A DNA stretch of 64,000 bases from the NCBI RefSeq assembly GCF_004343725.1, contig NZ_PTQW01000042.1, positions 1 to 64,000 of the forward strand. The letters are read 5' to 3'. Shown one piece after another: positions 1-8,180 of the stretch; within the stretch, counting starts at the first letter, position 1, and each line of letters opens with the position of its first letter. The notes beneath the pieces were generated by a model. It was given only the letters and a program-made list of their open reading frames with translations, was not told the DNA's origin and searched no databases. Origin of the DNA: Treponema sp. J25 (GTDB lineage Bacteria > Spirochaetota > Spirochaetia > Treponematales > Breznakiellaceae). The position numbers were made by a program, and so were the translations under genes.

Positions 1-1
1 G

Positions 2-172
2 TTTAAAGAAGGCCTTATGGAGGGCCGTATAGAAGGCCGCAACGAAGGTCGCTTAGAGGGCCGTATAGAAGAACGCCGGGAGACCGCCCGGCGGATGAAG
101 CAGGAACAGGTGTCTATAGATATTATCATGAGAGTTACCGGCCTTTCCCGGGAAGAGATTGAGGAACTGTAG
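2..172 (+). CDS. 3' end of an Rpn-family (PD-(D/E)XK) nuclease/putative transposase, truncated by the window edge
   Basis: An open frame enters from the left edge and stops with TAG at 170-172, giving 56 residues. It starts with tandem EGR-x units (EGRIEGRNEGRLEGRIEE), encoded by near-identical 12-bp repeats, and ends with RVTGLSREEIEEL. This charged repeat tail followed by a short helix ending in 'EEIEEL' is typical of the C-terminus of Rpn recombination-promoting nuclease/putative transposase proteins, which are abundant in treponemes. The catalytic domain lies outside the window, so it cannot be judged whether the gene is intact. Family assignment rests on the tail alone. Confidence 0.6.
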   Translation, partial: FKEGLMEGRIEGRNEGRLEGRIEERRETARRMKQEQVSIDIIMRVTGLSREEIEEL

Positions 173-383
173 GCTAGCGGGGGGCGGGGCCCAGGGGCCT
201 CTAGGGATTCCGCGGCTTCCAAGGGGCGCTGGCACGCTCCTGAGGAGTGCCGGGGCGGCGGGTATTGACGCACAACAGGGCCCCCTACCTTTCGCGGGTA
301 CAGGACCGTTTCGAACCTGCCTACCGCCGAGTAATGCAAGTCTAGAAAGTGAGGAATACCTTCTTACCCCCCCATAGCCACGA
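173..383. other. GC-rich intergenic gap with a weak hairpin and a C7 tract
   Basis: No gene is supported here. Positions 231-251 can fold into an interrupted stem (GGCA..CTCC tga GGAG..TGCC), but no T-run follows, so it is not a convincing terminator. A run of seven C lies at 367-373, just before the ankyrin gene. The short frame at 159-377 overlaps the Rpn stop and has no recognisable similarity. Confidence 0.4.
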
Positions 384-2030
384 ATAAAAATCCCATTTAG
401 AAAAAAAAGTATTTTTTTCTTGTTGATAGGCCTGGTAGTGCTTACCCACGGTGGCCATGCCCAGAACCTAAAGGACGATCTGGTGAACAATGACTTAGAG
501 GGACTAAAGTCCAAAGTGGCTTTACTTTCTCCCAATTTCAAAGATTTTCCTTACGTGGCCTATTACCTTAAGAACGCCAAAGAATACCAGCAAAGGATGC
601 TCGACTATCTTCTTTCCATGGGGGCAACTCCGGATCAAACGGACGAAGACGGTGTGGGTCCCCTGTACTATGCAATTGCAGATGGGAATCTGGAAGCGGT
701 AAACACCCTTATTGCAGCTAAGGCAAACGTCAATGCAGGCTGGACCAAACCCCAAAATGTGTCCTGGGACTATGACTTTGAAATTGAAAAGGATAGGATA
801 AAAGAATTACCTCTTTTTGATTTGAAAAAAGTAGCCGTTAGCTATGATGGAAGAGGAAAAATCACTTTACGCCCCCTGGCGGTGGCCCTGTATTGCAAGA
901 ATACCGATATTGTGCCGGTCCTGCTGAAAGCGGGGGCGGATCCGCTTGCCACCCTATACCAAATTAAAGACGAAAAGCGTTCCACCGCAGCTAAACCGGT
1001 CTATACCTACGTGAATACTATTTTTGACCATGTGGCGGGGTATTTCGCTACCTACCAAAAAGACTTTCAAAAGGTAACCCCTACATTCTTTGCCAACGCC
1101 GTGGCGGTGTGGAAAACCGTAGAGGCCCTCCCTGCGGACAGGCGTCCTACATTGGAGCCACAACTCAAGAAAAACCTCTTTGCCTATTTTGCCAGTGGCG
1201 CCATGAAAGAATTTAAAGAAGAACTCACTAAAACCGGATCTAACACCCTTGAATTTTTACCCTATGCCGTTCTGGCAGGCAACTGGGACATTGTAGAGCT
1301 GATCCTGAAATACAACGGCCTTGAGATCGACGATCTTATAGATGATCCTACAAGTAATCGAAAACAGCCCCTTCTCGAATGGACAATTCAGAACCTCCAT
1401 GCCGATGCGGCACGACTGGTTCTTGAACATGGAGCGCGCCTTCCTAAAGAAATGGAGGTATATTTCAAAGGCGATTGGGGAATGACCTCATGGGATAAGC
1501 TTCCCCCCCTCGTGTGGGCTACCTGGCAGGGTAAACAGGAACTCGTTAAAGTCCTATTGCAGTATGGTGCTGATCCAAACGATGGGGTGCCCTTATCCTA
1601 TGCCCATCCATTCCCCGTTATCCGACAGCTCTTGCTCGATGCAGGAGCAGATCCCAAGGTCCGCATACGTCGGGGCTCGGTTACGGGAAACCTGGTGTGG
1701 GATGCGGCATGGGATAACAAGCCCGAATCGGTAGCCTTTTGGCTTAGCTATGGGCTTGATCCAAATGGCGACGGCTTAACCGAACCACTCGTTGCCGCCG
1801 TTTGGAGGAGCAACCCCGAGTCGGTAAAGCTACTCTTAGAAAAGGGGGCAAAATCTAAAATTATTATTACGGACAAACACCTCTATTTGTATGACATCCC
1901 TTGGGAATGGGCGCTAGGGAACAAGCCGCTTCTTGAATATGCCAGGGCTCTCGTCAATTCGGCAGATACTCCTTTTGAAAGAACTCGCGCTTCCCAGGTC
2001 CTGAGACTTCTCGAAAAGGCATCACAATAA
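384..2030 (+). CDS. Exported ankyrin-repeat protein with an atypical start codon
   Basis: The product carries degenerate ankyrin units (for example DGVGPLYYAIADGNLEAVNTLI near the N-terminus and LVKVLLQYGADPNDG, VIRQLLLDAGADP and SVKLLLEKGAKS in the C-terminal half). The N-terminus looks like a complete signal peptide, KIPFRKK followed by a hydrophobic stretch ending in HGGHAQ. The codon where Met would be expected (384-386) is ATA, not ATG. The first conventional alternative is TTG at 420, which drops the basic n-region. I give 384 as the biological start; 420 is the conservative choice. No clear Shine-Dalgarno is seen for either. A periplasmic protein-interaction role is likely; partners are unknown. 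It stands alone and converges on glnN. Confidence 0.7.
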   Translation: MKIPFRKKSIFFLLIGLVVLTHGGHAQNLKDDLVNNDLEGLKSKVALLSPNFKDFPYVAYYLKNAKEYQQRMLDYLLSMGATPDQTDEDGVGPLYYAIADGNLEAVNTLIAAKANVNAGWTKPQNVSWDYDFEIEKDRIKELPLFDLKKVAVSYDGRGKITLRPLAVALYCKNTDIVPVLLKAGADPLATLYQIKDEKRSTAAKPVYTYVNTIFDHVAGYFATYQKDFQKVTPTFFANAVAVWKTVEALPADRRPTLEPQLKKNLFAYFASGAMKEFKEELTKTGSNTLEFLPYAVLAGNWDIVELILKYNGLEIDDLIDDPTSNRKQPLLEWTIQNLHADAARLVLEHGARLPKEMEVYFKGDWGMTSWDKLPPLVWATWQGKQELVKVLLQYGADPNDGVPLSYAHPFPVIRQLLLDAGADPKVRIRRGSVTGNLVWDAAWDNKPESVAFWLSYGLDPNGDGLTEPLVAAVWRSNPESVKLLLEKGAKSKIIITDKHLYLYDIPWEWALGNKPLLEYARALVNSADTPFERTRASQVLRLLEKASQ

Positions 2031-2034
2031 TAAA

Positions 2035-2098
2035 AAAGCCCCCCTCCCGTGGAAAATTCTTGGGAAGGGGGCTCCCCGTTGCCTTTATGAGGCAACGC
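2035..2098. terminator. Two hairpins between the convergent ankyrin and glnN genes
   Basis: The first hairpin (about 2036-2072) pairs AGCCCCC with GGGGGCT and is flanked by an A/T run on its left side, so it can end glnN transcripts coming from the right. The second (2078-2098) is CGTTGCCT-ttat-GAGGCAACG, directly behind the glnN stop. Together they probably separate the two convergent genes. Confidence 0.6.
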
Positions 2099-2100
2099 TT

Positions 2101-4221
2101 TTATAGCTTAAACAACAGTTCCTCATAACTCGGATAGGGCCAGGCGCTCTTCGCCACGAGCTTTTCAAGGGCATCGGCCTTACTTCGAACATTGGCCATC
2201 TGCACAAAAACCTTTTCCCGATAGGCCTTTGCCTGGGCAAAGGGGTCACTGATATCCTGGGCTTCCGCAAGAATTTTCTCAAGTTTCTCCGTTTCGTCGT
2301 ATAATTCAGAAGCCAGTTCAGCAATTCGTTTTGCTCGCTTTTCCTGGGGTGCACTTACCGCACCGAGCGCCGCAAGGGATGCGGCATCCCGGGCAAGTTC
2401 CGCCGCATAGGAGGTTGCAGCAGGGAATATGGCCCGCTTGGACATCTCCACCATAAGGCCCGCTTCGATATTAATCTGCTTGGAATAGCGCTCCAGATAA
2501 ATATGATAGCGGCTCTCTAATTCTTCCTTTGAAAGGACCTTATGCCGCTCAAAGAGATCCACCGTTTCCTTCTGGACAAGCACTGGCAGGGCATCTACCG
2601 TGGCCCGCACGTTGGGAAGTCCCCGGCGTTCCGCTTCCCGGACCCATTCTTCCGAGTACCCATTGCCGTTAAACACCACCCTTCGATGCTTACTGTAGGA
2701 CTCCTTCACCAGTTCCTGAATGGCCGCATGTTTATCGGAGGCCTTTTCTAACTTATCCGCAAATTCAGAAAGCACCTGGGCAACCGCCACATTCAGGTAC
2801 GTGTTGGGGGTAGCGATGGACTGGCTTGAACCAACCATGCGGAATTCGAACTTATTTCCCGTAAAGGCGAAGGGACTCGTTCGGTTCCGGTCCGACACAT
2901 CCCGGGGAAGGGCCGGAAGGGAAGTTACCCCGAGGGTTATCTTACCTTTTACCGAAGAACCCGTAAGAGGTTTTCCTTCCGCTATATTTTCAAATATCTC
3001 GGTAAGGGCATTCCCCAAATAAATAGAGATAATCGCAGGAGGAGCCTCATTCGCGCCAAGCCGATGGTCATTCCCTGCCGTGGCCGCACTGGAGCGGAGG
3101 AGCAGCGCATAACGATCCACCGCTTCGATGACCGCCGCAGCAAACAACAGGAAACGGGCATTTGATTCGGGGTTTTCCCCGGGATCCAATAGGTTAATCC
3201 CGTCATCGGTTCCAAGGGACCAGTTGTTGTGTTTTCCCGACCCATTCACCCCCGCAAAGGGCTTTTCGTGAAGCAGGGCCTCCATCCCATGACGGCGGGC
3301 AACCTTCTTAATGGTTTCCATCACGAGTTGGTTCGCATCCACCGCCACGTTGGTGGTGCTGAAAATAGGGGCAATCTCAAACTGGTTGGGGGCAACCTCG
3401 TTATGCTGGGTTTTGGCAAGAACCCCTACTTTCCAGAGTTCGATGTTGAGTTCCCGCATAAAGGCCGCAACCCGTTCTTTAATGGCCCCAAAGTAGTGAT
3501 CCTCCATTTCCTGGCCCTTGGCAGGCATGGAACCAAAAAGGGTCCTGCCGGTTAACAAGAGGTCCGGCCGTTCATCAAAATATTTTTTATCCACAAGAAA
3601 ATATTCTTGCTCAGGCCCTACGGTTGTCAGAACCCGCTTGGAAGTGGTATTCCCCAGAGCCCGGAGAATCCGCATTGCCTGCTTACTGAGGGCATCCATA
3701 GAACGAAGAAGGGGAACCTTCTTGTCCAGGGCATGGCCGTAGTACCCGATAAAAGCGGTGGGGATACAGAGGGTTGTCCCCGTGGGATCTTGCTTTAAGA
3801 AAGCAGGGCTTGTCACATCCCAGGCGGTATAGCCCCGGGCCTCAAAGGTGGCCCGTAACCCCCCGGAGGGGAAACTCGACGCATCCGGTTCTCCCTTGAT
3901 AAGTTCCTTGCCCGAAAATTCCATCAGAACCTTTCCATCCGAAGTGGGGGCAATAAACGAATCATGTTTTTCCGCCGTAAGGCCCGTTAAAGGGTGGAAC
4001 CAGTGGGTATAGTGGGTTGCTCCCTTTTCCAGGGCCCAGTCCCGCATCACCGCGGCCACCACATCGGCCACTTCCAGGGTAAGTTCCTTTTCTCCTGCTT
4101 GGACCGCAAGAATTTCCTTGTAGATGTTCTTGGGAAGCCGTTCCCGCATCACCGCATTGGAAAAGCAATTACTTCCAAACAATTCCGGTACCGAATTCCC
4201 GTTAAAGGTTGTCTCTGGCAT
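2101..4221 (-). CDS. glnN: Type III glutamine synthetase (GSIII)
   Basis: Makes glutamine from glutamate, ammonia and ATP in the cytoplasm. The 706 residues match the length of the GSIII family, well above GSI/GSII (about 350-470). The N-terminus has the GSIII-type stretch with [12 protein letters not shown], and the core contains [10 protein letters not shown]-like ([12 protein letters not shown]), [19 protein letters not shown] and [12 protein letters not shown], which fit the metal and substrate sites of this family. The ATG is preceded by AAGGAG at good spacing. Upstream lie a sigma-54 promoter (4262-4276) and two dyads (4394-4435), so the gene should respond to nitrogen status through the NifA-like activator encoded nearby. 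The amt-glnK unit immediately upstream in the same orientation supports ammonium assimilation. Confidence 0.96.
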   Translation of the reverse strand: MPETTFNGNSVPELFGSNCFSNAVMRERLPKNIYKEILAVQAGEKELTLEVADVVAAVMRDWALEKGATHYTHWFHPLTGLTAEKHDSFIAPTSDGKVLMEFSGKELIKGEPDASSFPSGGLRATFEARGYTAWDVTSPAFLKQDPTGTTLCIPTAFIGYYGHALDKKVPLLRSMDALSKQAMRILRALGNTTSKRVLTTVGPEQEYFLVDKKYFDERPDLLLTGRTLFGSMPAKGQEMEDHYFGAIKERVAAFMRELNIELWKVGVLAKTQHNEVAPNQFEIAPIFSTTNVAVDANQLVMETIKKVARRHGMEALLHEKPFAGVNGSGKHNNWSLGTDDGINLLDPGENPESNARFLLFAAAVIEAVDRYALLLRSSAATAGNDHRLGANEAPPAIISIYLGNALTEIFENIAEGKPLTGSSVKGKITLGVTSLPALPRDVSDRNRTSPFAFTGNKFEFRMVGSSQSIATPNTYLNVAVAQVLSEFADKLEKASDKHAAIQELVKESYSKHRRVVFNGNGYSEEWVREAERRGLPNVRATVDALPVLVQKETVDLFERHKVLSKEELESRYHIYLERYSKQINIEAGLMVEMSKRAIFPAATSYAAELARDAASLAALGAVSAPQEKRAKRIAELASELYDETEKLEKILAEAQDISDPFAQAKAYREKVFVQMANVRSKADALEKLVAKSAWPYPSYEELLFKL

Positions 4222-4261
4222 AATTCACTCCTTGATACTATAGGATGTTGTTTTATATATA

Positions 4262-4276
4262 GCAATTTCTATGCCA
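4262..4276 (-). promoter_or_regulatory. Sigma-54 (-24/-12) promoter of glnN
   Basis: Read on the minus strand the sequence is TGGCAT-N5-TTGC, matching the sigma-54 consensus TGGCAC-N5-TTGC at all but one base. It lies 40 nt before the glnN ATG, leaving room for a short leader with the AAGGAG site. Confidence 0.8.
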
Positions 4277-4277
4277 T

Positions 4278-4344
4278 TGTGTTCTTAATTTCTTCTTCGT
4301 CAAAATAAATATTATTCATTGTTTTATATGAATTTAAGAACACA
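4278..4344. repeat. 11-bp inverted repeat between glnN promoter and upstream dyads
   Basis: TGTGTTCTTAA (4278-4288) is repeated inverted as TTAAGAACACA (4334-4344), with 45 A/T-rich bases between. The left arm abuts the -24 element. It may be a binding site for a second regulator or a DNA-bending region; function is not known. Confidence 0.5.
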
Positions 4345-4393
4345 TTGTACAAAAAGATAAATGATGTAGTAGTATTACGTCGTTGGCATGATT

Positions 4394-4435
4394 CTACATA
4401 AAAGTAGTTTTCTTTAGATTCTTACATTTATGTAG
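4394..4435. promoter_or_regulatory. Paired dyads (candidate activator-binding sites) upstream of glnN
   Basis: CTACATAAAAGTAG at 4394-4407 and TTACATTTATGTAG at 4422-4435 are both CTACA-N4-TGTAG-like dyads, and their starts are 28 bp apart. They lie about 118-160 bp upstream of the -24 box, a normal distance for enhancer sites of sigma-54 activators. The same pair at the same spacing recurs ahead of amt. Confidence 0.65.
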
Positions 4436-4478
4436 GCTCTACTAATTTACCAGGGATTTTTACTTTTTCCGGGCATAT

Positions 4479-4516
4479 AAAAAGGGGCCATTCCTAGAGA
4501 GGAACAGCCCCTTTTA
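4479..4516 (-). terminator. Rho-independent terminator of the amt-glnK operon
   Basis: AAAAGGGGC-ca-TTCCT-agag-AGGAA-ca-GCCCCTTTT forms a long stem; on the minus strand it is followed by TTTTTATA. It lies behind glnK and upstream of the glnN control region, insulating the two units. Confidence 0.85.
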
Positions 4517-4553
4517 CCTTCAATCGTCGGTCCTAGACCACCCTGAGTTCAGG

Positions 4554-4895
4554 CTACCCAATTGCAGAAGAACCGGTCTCTCCCGTTCGAATCCGGATAC
4601 ATTCTTCCAGGGGAAGGATGAAAATCTTTCCATCCCCGATTTCTCCTGTCCGGGCACCCTTAATAATGGCCTCAACCGTGGGTTTCACAAAATTATCGTT
4701 GACCGCAATCTCAATACGAACCTTTTTAAGAAGGTTCACCTCAATATCTACGCCTCGATAACTTTCGTGATACCCCTTTTGCTGACCACAACCCATGGCA
4801 TTGGTAACCGACATCTTGTATACCTCTGCCTTGTACAACTCTTGCTTTACCTCGTTAAGCTTGTGGGGCTGAATGTAGGCAATGATTAATTTCAT
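4554..4895 (-). CDS. glnK: PII nitrogen-regulatory protein (GlnB/GlnK family) lacking T-loop Tyr51
   Basis: PII trimers sense 2-oxoglutarate and ATP/ADP and bind the ammonium channel. The 113 residues are full length, with [15 protein letters not shown] at the N-terminus, the T-loop region [19 protein letters not shown], and the C-terminal [11 protein letters not shown] nucleotide-binding segment. Tyr46 is present, but the position of the uridylylated Tyr51 is Ile, so control by uridylylation at that residue is not possible. The gene follows amt by 11 bp with a GGGAGG ribosome site, the usual amt-glnK arrangement. Control is therefore expected to be by direct effector binding and channel docking. 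Confidence 0.95.
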   Translation of the reverse strand: MKLIIAYIQPHKLNEVKQELYKAEVYKMSVTNAMGCGQQKGYHESYRGVDIEVNLLKKVRIEIAVNDNFVKPTVEAIIKGARTGEIGDGKIFILPLEECIRIRTGETGSSAIG

Positions 4896-4906
4896 AGGTG
4901 CCTCCC

Positions 4907-6226
4907 TTACATGTTACTGAAGATCTGGAAGCCCGAATAGGCCTCTGCTTTGTGCTCTACCAGGTCAAGCCCCATAAGCTCTTCGGTCACCGAAACCCGC
5001 AATCCCACGGTTTTCTTAATACCCCAGAAGAGGAGGAGACTCATAAGACCGGCCCATATACCAACCGCCGCAACACCCAGGGCCTGAACACCGAGCTGAT
5101 GCCAGCCACCACCGTGCAGTACGCCAACAGCCACACCTTCCACGTTCCCCCAGATCCCAACGGCGAGGGTTCCAAAGACACCGTTCACCATGTGGACCGA
5201 TACAGCACCCACCGGATCGTCAATATGGAGCACCTTATCAAAAAACTCTACCGATAGAACAACCAATACTCCTGCAATAAGACCTATTACCACAGCGGCC
5301 CCAGGGCTTACCACCGCACAGGGGGCTGTAATCGCCACCAATCCTGCGAGGGCACCGTTCATGGTCATGGATGCATCGGGCTTCTTGAACCACAACCAGG
5401 AAAAACTCATAGCCGCGATCGCACCCGCACTGGCTGCGAGGGTGGTGGTAACCGCCACTCGAGCAATATCGGCACTGACCCCCGAAAGGGTGGAACCGGG
5501 GTTAAAACCATACCACCCAAACCAGAGAATGAATACGCCGAGGGCTGCGAGGGGAAGATTATGGCCTGGTAAGGCCTTTACGCTCACCTTCCCGTTTACC
5601 CGGACATATTTACCCGTACGAGGCCCAAGCATAATCGCTCCCATTAGAGCTGCCCAGCCACCTACTGAATGGACCACGGAGGATCCCGCAAAATCATGGA
5701 ACCCCATTTGAGAGAGCCATCCCCCACCCCAGGTCCAGTGACCAGACACGGGATAAATAAAGGCAGAAATAAACACCGTATAAATCAAGTAAGACTTAAA
5801 CTGGGTTCGCTCTGCCATAGCCCCCGAAACAATTGTTGCTGAAGTAGCAGCGAAAACCACCTGGAAAAACCAATCCCGGTAAAATTTAGGATCCCCCATG
5901 GGGCCTTTAAAAAAGTCAGAAAAACCGATAAGCCCCGACAGATGATCTTTCCCATACATGAGACCCCACCCGATCATCCAGAAAACCACCGAACCAAAAC
6001 AGAAGTCCATGAGGTTTTTCATCAAGATGTTGGTGGCGTTTTTCGCCCGGGTAAGACCGGTTTCCACCATAGCAAAGCCGGCCTGCATGAAGAATACCAG
6101 GGAACCCGTAAGAACCAGCCAGATCATGTCCATCGCTTGGGTTAAAGAGTCCACCGTCTCTTCTGCAAACACCCCAAGCGCCACACCCACGAAAAACAGA
6201 ATAAACAGGATAGCACGCTTTTTCAC
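4907..6226 (-). CDS. amt: Ammonium transporter (Amt/MEP/Rh family) with signal peptide
   Basis: Inner-membrane trimeric ammonium channel. I start it at the GTG at 6226, preceded by GGAGG at 7 nt, giving [22 protein letters not shown] as a signal peptide. The longer frame from 6286 would place the sigma-54 promoter inside the coding region. About 11 membrane helices follow, with family stretches such as [52 protein letters not shown] and the later [14 protein letters not shown] carrying the second pore histidine. The length of 439 residues is normal. It heads the amt-glnK operon and is driven from the sigma-54 promoter at 6265-6279. Confidence 0.95.
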   Translation of the reverse strand: MKKRAILFILFFVGVALGVFAEETVDSLTQAMDMIWLVLTGSLVFFMQAGFAMVETGLTRAKNATNILMKNLMDFCFGSVVFWMIGWGLMYGKDHLSGLIGFSDFFKGPMGDPKFYRDWFFQVVFAATSATIVSGAMAERTQFKSYLIYTVFISAFIYPVSGHWTWGGGWLSQMGFHDFAGSSVVHSVGGWAALMGAIMLGPRTGKYVRVNGKVSVKALPGHNLPLAALGVFILWFGWYGFNPGSTLSGVSADIARVAVTTTLAASAGAIAAMSFSWLWFKKPDASMTMNGALAGLVAITAPCAVVSPGAAVVIGLIAGVLVVLSVEFFDKVLHIDDPVGAVSVHMVNGVFGTLAVGIWGNVEGVAVGVLHGGGWHQLGVQALGVAAVGIWAGLMSLLLFWGIKKTVGLRVSVTEELMGLDLVEHKAEAYSGFQIFSNM

Positions 6227-6264
6227 GTCTTTCCTCCTTCCAAAGTAGGATATACAGACTAATT

Positions 6265-6279
6265 GCAAAAAACGTGCCA
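6265..6279 (-). promoter_or_regulatory. Sigma-54 (-24/-12) promoter of amt-glnK
   Basis: On the minus strand TGGCAC-N5-TTGC is a perfect sigma-54 consensus, 38 nt before the GTG start of amt. Three CTACATTTTTGTAG-like dyads lie upstream of it. Confidence 0.9.
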
Positions 6280-6295
6280 TCCACATAAAAATTGC

Positions 6296-6440
6296 CTACA
6301 TTTTTGTATTTTCATAGATTTAATAACAAAAAATCTTAAAATTTTCTTTTATTAAACCATGAATTCAGTTTTTTGTAAAAAAATCGGACAAGATTTTACT
6401 ACATTTTTGTAGAAAATAGGCAAGGTCTACATTTTTGTAG
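6296..6440. promoter_or_regulatory. Three CTACATTTTTGTA(G/T) dyads upstream of amt
   Basis: Copies are at 6296-6309 (CTACATTTTTGTAT), 6399-6412 and 6427-6440 (both CTACATTTTTGTAG). The two perfect copies start 28 bp apart and lie about 120-160 bp from the sigma-54 promoter, matching the glnN arrangement. The first copy is only 17 bp from the -24 box. The DNA between them is strongly A/T-rich, which would help looping. Binding by the adjacent NifA-like protein is inferred, not shown. Confidence 0.7.
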
Positions 6441-6459
6441 GTATCCCTCGTGGCATACC
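6440..6459 (-). other. Hairpin behind the NifA-like gene
   Basis: GGTATgCC-acga-GGgATACC on the minus strand, 12 nt beyond the activator's stop. It is followed by TACAAAAATG rather than a U-run, so it is at best a weak terminator. Confidence 0.35.
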
Positions 6460-6470
6460 GGAGAACAACA

Positions 6471-8063
6471 TTACAAATTTTTGGGATTCCGATAGAGGCG
6501 CCAGTTTATCCCATAATGATGAACCCTGAGACCCATCTGGCGCTCGGTGATTCCCAGGCGACGGGCCGCTTCCGACATGTTTCCCTGGGTTATCTTGAGG
6601 GCCTCCACAATCATCTCTTTTTCAAGACGAGAAAGGGCCGCTTCCAGGGTAGAGGTGGGCTCGGTATTGGTCGATTGGGCCGATTGCAAACTCGGTGGCA
6701 AGTGGTAGGCATGAATCACCCCGTCAGTAGAAAGGATGACCGCCCGTTCGATACAATTCTCTAACTCCCGCACGTTCCCTGGCCAATGATACGAAGAAAG
6801 AAGGTCCAGAGCGGGGCTACTGATTCGTTTAATAAGCTTCCCATGCTTTACGGCATACTTTTCGGCAAAATGATCTGCCAGCAGAATAATATCACTTTTC
6901 CGTTCCCGCAGAGGAGGCACATGGATAGGGAAAACATTTAGCCGATAAAAGAGATCTTCCCGAAAACGACCGGTACGCACCTCTTCTTCTAGACGGCGGT
7001 TTGTGGCAGCAATCAGTCGTACATCAATAGGGATCGGTCGTTCTCCCCCTACTCGCTCAATCTCCCGTTCCTGGAGCACCCGTAGCAACTTTACCTGAAC
7101 CTGGGGACTGAGTTCTCCAATTTCATCAAGGAAAATGGTCCCTCCCTGGGCAAGCTCAAAACGACCTTTACGTTGAGAAATAGCCCCGGTAAAAGCCCCT
7201 TTTTCATGGCCAAAAAGTTCGCTTTCGATAATCGATTCAGGCAGGGCCGCACAATTCACTTTAACAAACGGTTTATCCCGTCGACGGGAAAGCCGGAATA
7301 ACTCCTGAGCCACCAGTTCTTTACCCGTTCCACTTTCCCCCGTAATAAGAACCGTCGCATCGGTAGGGGCCACCTGCTGAATAAGGCTGTACAGTTCTTG
7401 CATGAAACGACTGGTCCCAATGAGAAGAGACCCTGGAGCAACCGTAAGTTCGGCCTTCTGTATCCCTGCTTCTTGAGGAAGGGTCATCAAAAATTGATGA
7501 AGATGAAACTGCTCTTCCTGGATACGTTCCCGTAACTTAGCCGAATCAGCCACCAGGGAAGCCACCTGCTCCAAAAAGGAAACATCAAAGGCCATCCATT
7601 CCTCTTTATTAGAAAAACCGATGCGCCGCTCGGCACTCAAGGTTCCCATCACTTCATCCTTCGATTTAATAGGAACACAATAGTAGGTAACGCCCTTAAG
7701 ATCTTCCTTGGAACGATGTCCCGCCCGATTCAAAAAACGACTTTCCTGGGCCAGGTCGGGAACCACGATCTTACAGGCCGTTTCAAACACCGTTCCCACA
7801 AGGCCCTCACCGAGCCGATACCTTCCCCGTTCTTTTTCCTCCGGGGTGAACCCGAGGGCCTCTTCTATCACCAGGAGACCCGATTTTCGATCCAAAAGGG
7901 TTACCATGCCTCGATTAAGACCAAGTCGCACATCTATCATTGAAAGAACCTGGGTAAGGGCACCCCGCAGTTCTACCTGTTTATCCATCACCCGGGCAAG
8001 GTCAAAAAGGATGCGCAGAGTTTCTAATTCGGTGGGAAGAGCCTTAAAAGATTGGTTTTCCAT
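6471..8063 (-). CDS. NifA-like sigma-54-dependent activator (GAF, AAA+, Fis-type HTH)
   Basis: Activates sigma-54 promoters by ATP-driven remodelling. From the ATG at 8063 it has 530 residues: a GAF sensor domain at about 20-170, an AAA+ domain from about 200 with Walker A GESGTGKE, the sigma-54 contact loop GAFTGA and LRERKSDI, and a C-terminal HTH ([26 protein letters not shown]) of the NifA style. No receiver domain is present, so it is not a phosphorelay partner. A TTG start at 8099 would add 12 residues but would cover the promoter. Its neighbours amt, glnK and glnN, with sigma-54 promoters, are the likely targets. No nif structural genes are in the window, so the name nifA is not assigned. 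Confidence 0.9.
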   Translation of the reverse strand: MENQSFKALPTELETLRILFDLARVMDKQVELRGALTQVLSMIDVRLGLNRGMVTLLDRKSGLLVIEEALGFTPEEKERGRYRLGEGLVGTVFETACKIVVPDLAQESRFLNRAGHRSKEDLKGVTYYCVPIKSKDEVMGTLSAERRIGFSNKEEWMAFDVSFLEQVASLVADSAKLRERIQEEQFHLHQFLMTLPQEAGIQKAELTVAPGSLLIGTSRFMQELYSLIQQVAPTDATVLITGESGTGKELVAQELFRLSRRRDKPFVKVNCAALPESIIESELFGHEKGAFTGAISQRKGRFELAQGGTIFLDEIGELSPQVQVKLLRVLQEREIERVGGERPIPIDVRLIAATNRRLEEEVRTGRFREDLFYRLNVFPIHVPPLRERKSDIILLADHFAEKYAVKHGKLIKRISSPALDLLSSYHWPGNVRELENCIERAVILSTDGVIHAYHLPPSLQSAQSTNTEPTSTLEAALSRLEKEMIVEALKITQGNMSEAARRLGITERQMGLRVHHYGINWRLYRNPKNL

Positions 8064-8070
8064 GAAGAAA

Positions 8071-8099
8071 ATAATACATTTTTGTAGTTTTTTACACAA
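8071..8099 (-). promoter_or_regulatory. Putative promoter of the activator gene with an embedded dyad
   Basis: On the minus strand TTGTGT (8094-8099), 17 bp, TATTAT (8071-8076) resembles a sigma-70 promoter; the ATG is only 7 nt past the -10. The dyad CTACAAAAATGTAT (8074-8087) lies in the spacer and overlaps the -10, a typical repressor position, which suggests autorepression. No Shine-Dalgarno precedes the ATG. Confidence 0.5.
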
Positions 8100-8121
8100 G
8101 ATACAATTTTTTCCTGTTTTA

Positions 8122-8149
8122 TTGACAAATACATAGGCGGGTGTACAAT
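8122..8149 (+). promoter_or_regulatory. Sigma-70-type promoter of cstA
   Basis: TTGACA (8122-8127), 16-bp spacer, TACAAT (8144-8149), followed by a 31-nt leader with a strong AGGAGG site and ATG at 8181. Confidence 0.8.
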
Positions 8150-8180
8150 AAAAAAGTAACGATAACAGAAAGGAGGTAGT

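Noticed and set aside
2-172. Tandem EGR units as a CRISPR-like or noncoding repeat
   Set aside because: The units stay in one reading frame and encode a known protein tail; no spacers exist.
367-373. C7 run before the ankyrin gene as a phase-variable switch
   Set aside because: It lies upstream of a stop in the frame of the gene and in no recognised promoter, so length change has no clear effect.
6227-6286. N-terminal extension of amt to 6286
   Set aside because: It would cover the consensus sigma-54 promoter; the GTG at 6226 with GGAGG gives a normal signal peptide.
6471-8063. Calling the activator a nitrogenase regulator (NifA)
   Set aside because: The domain order is NifA-like, but no nif structural genes are in the window; genes nearby are for ammonium assimilation.
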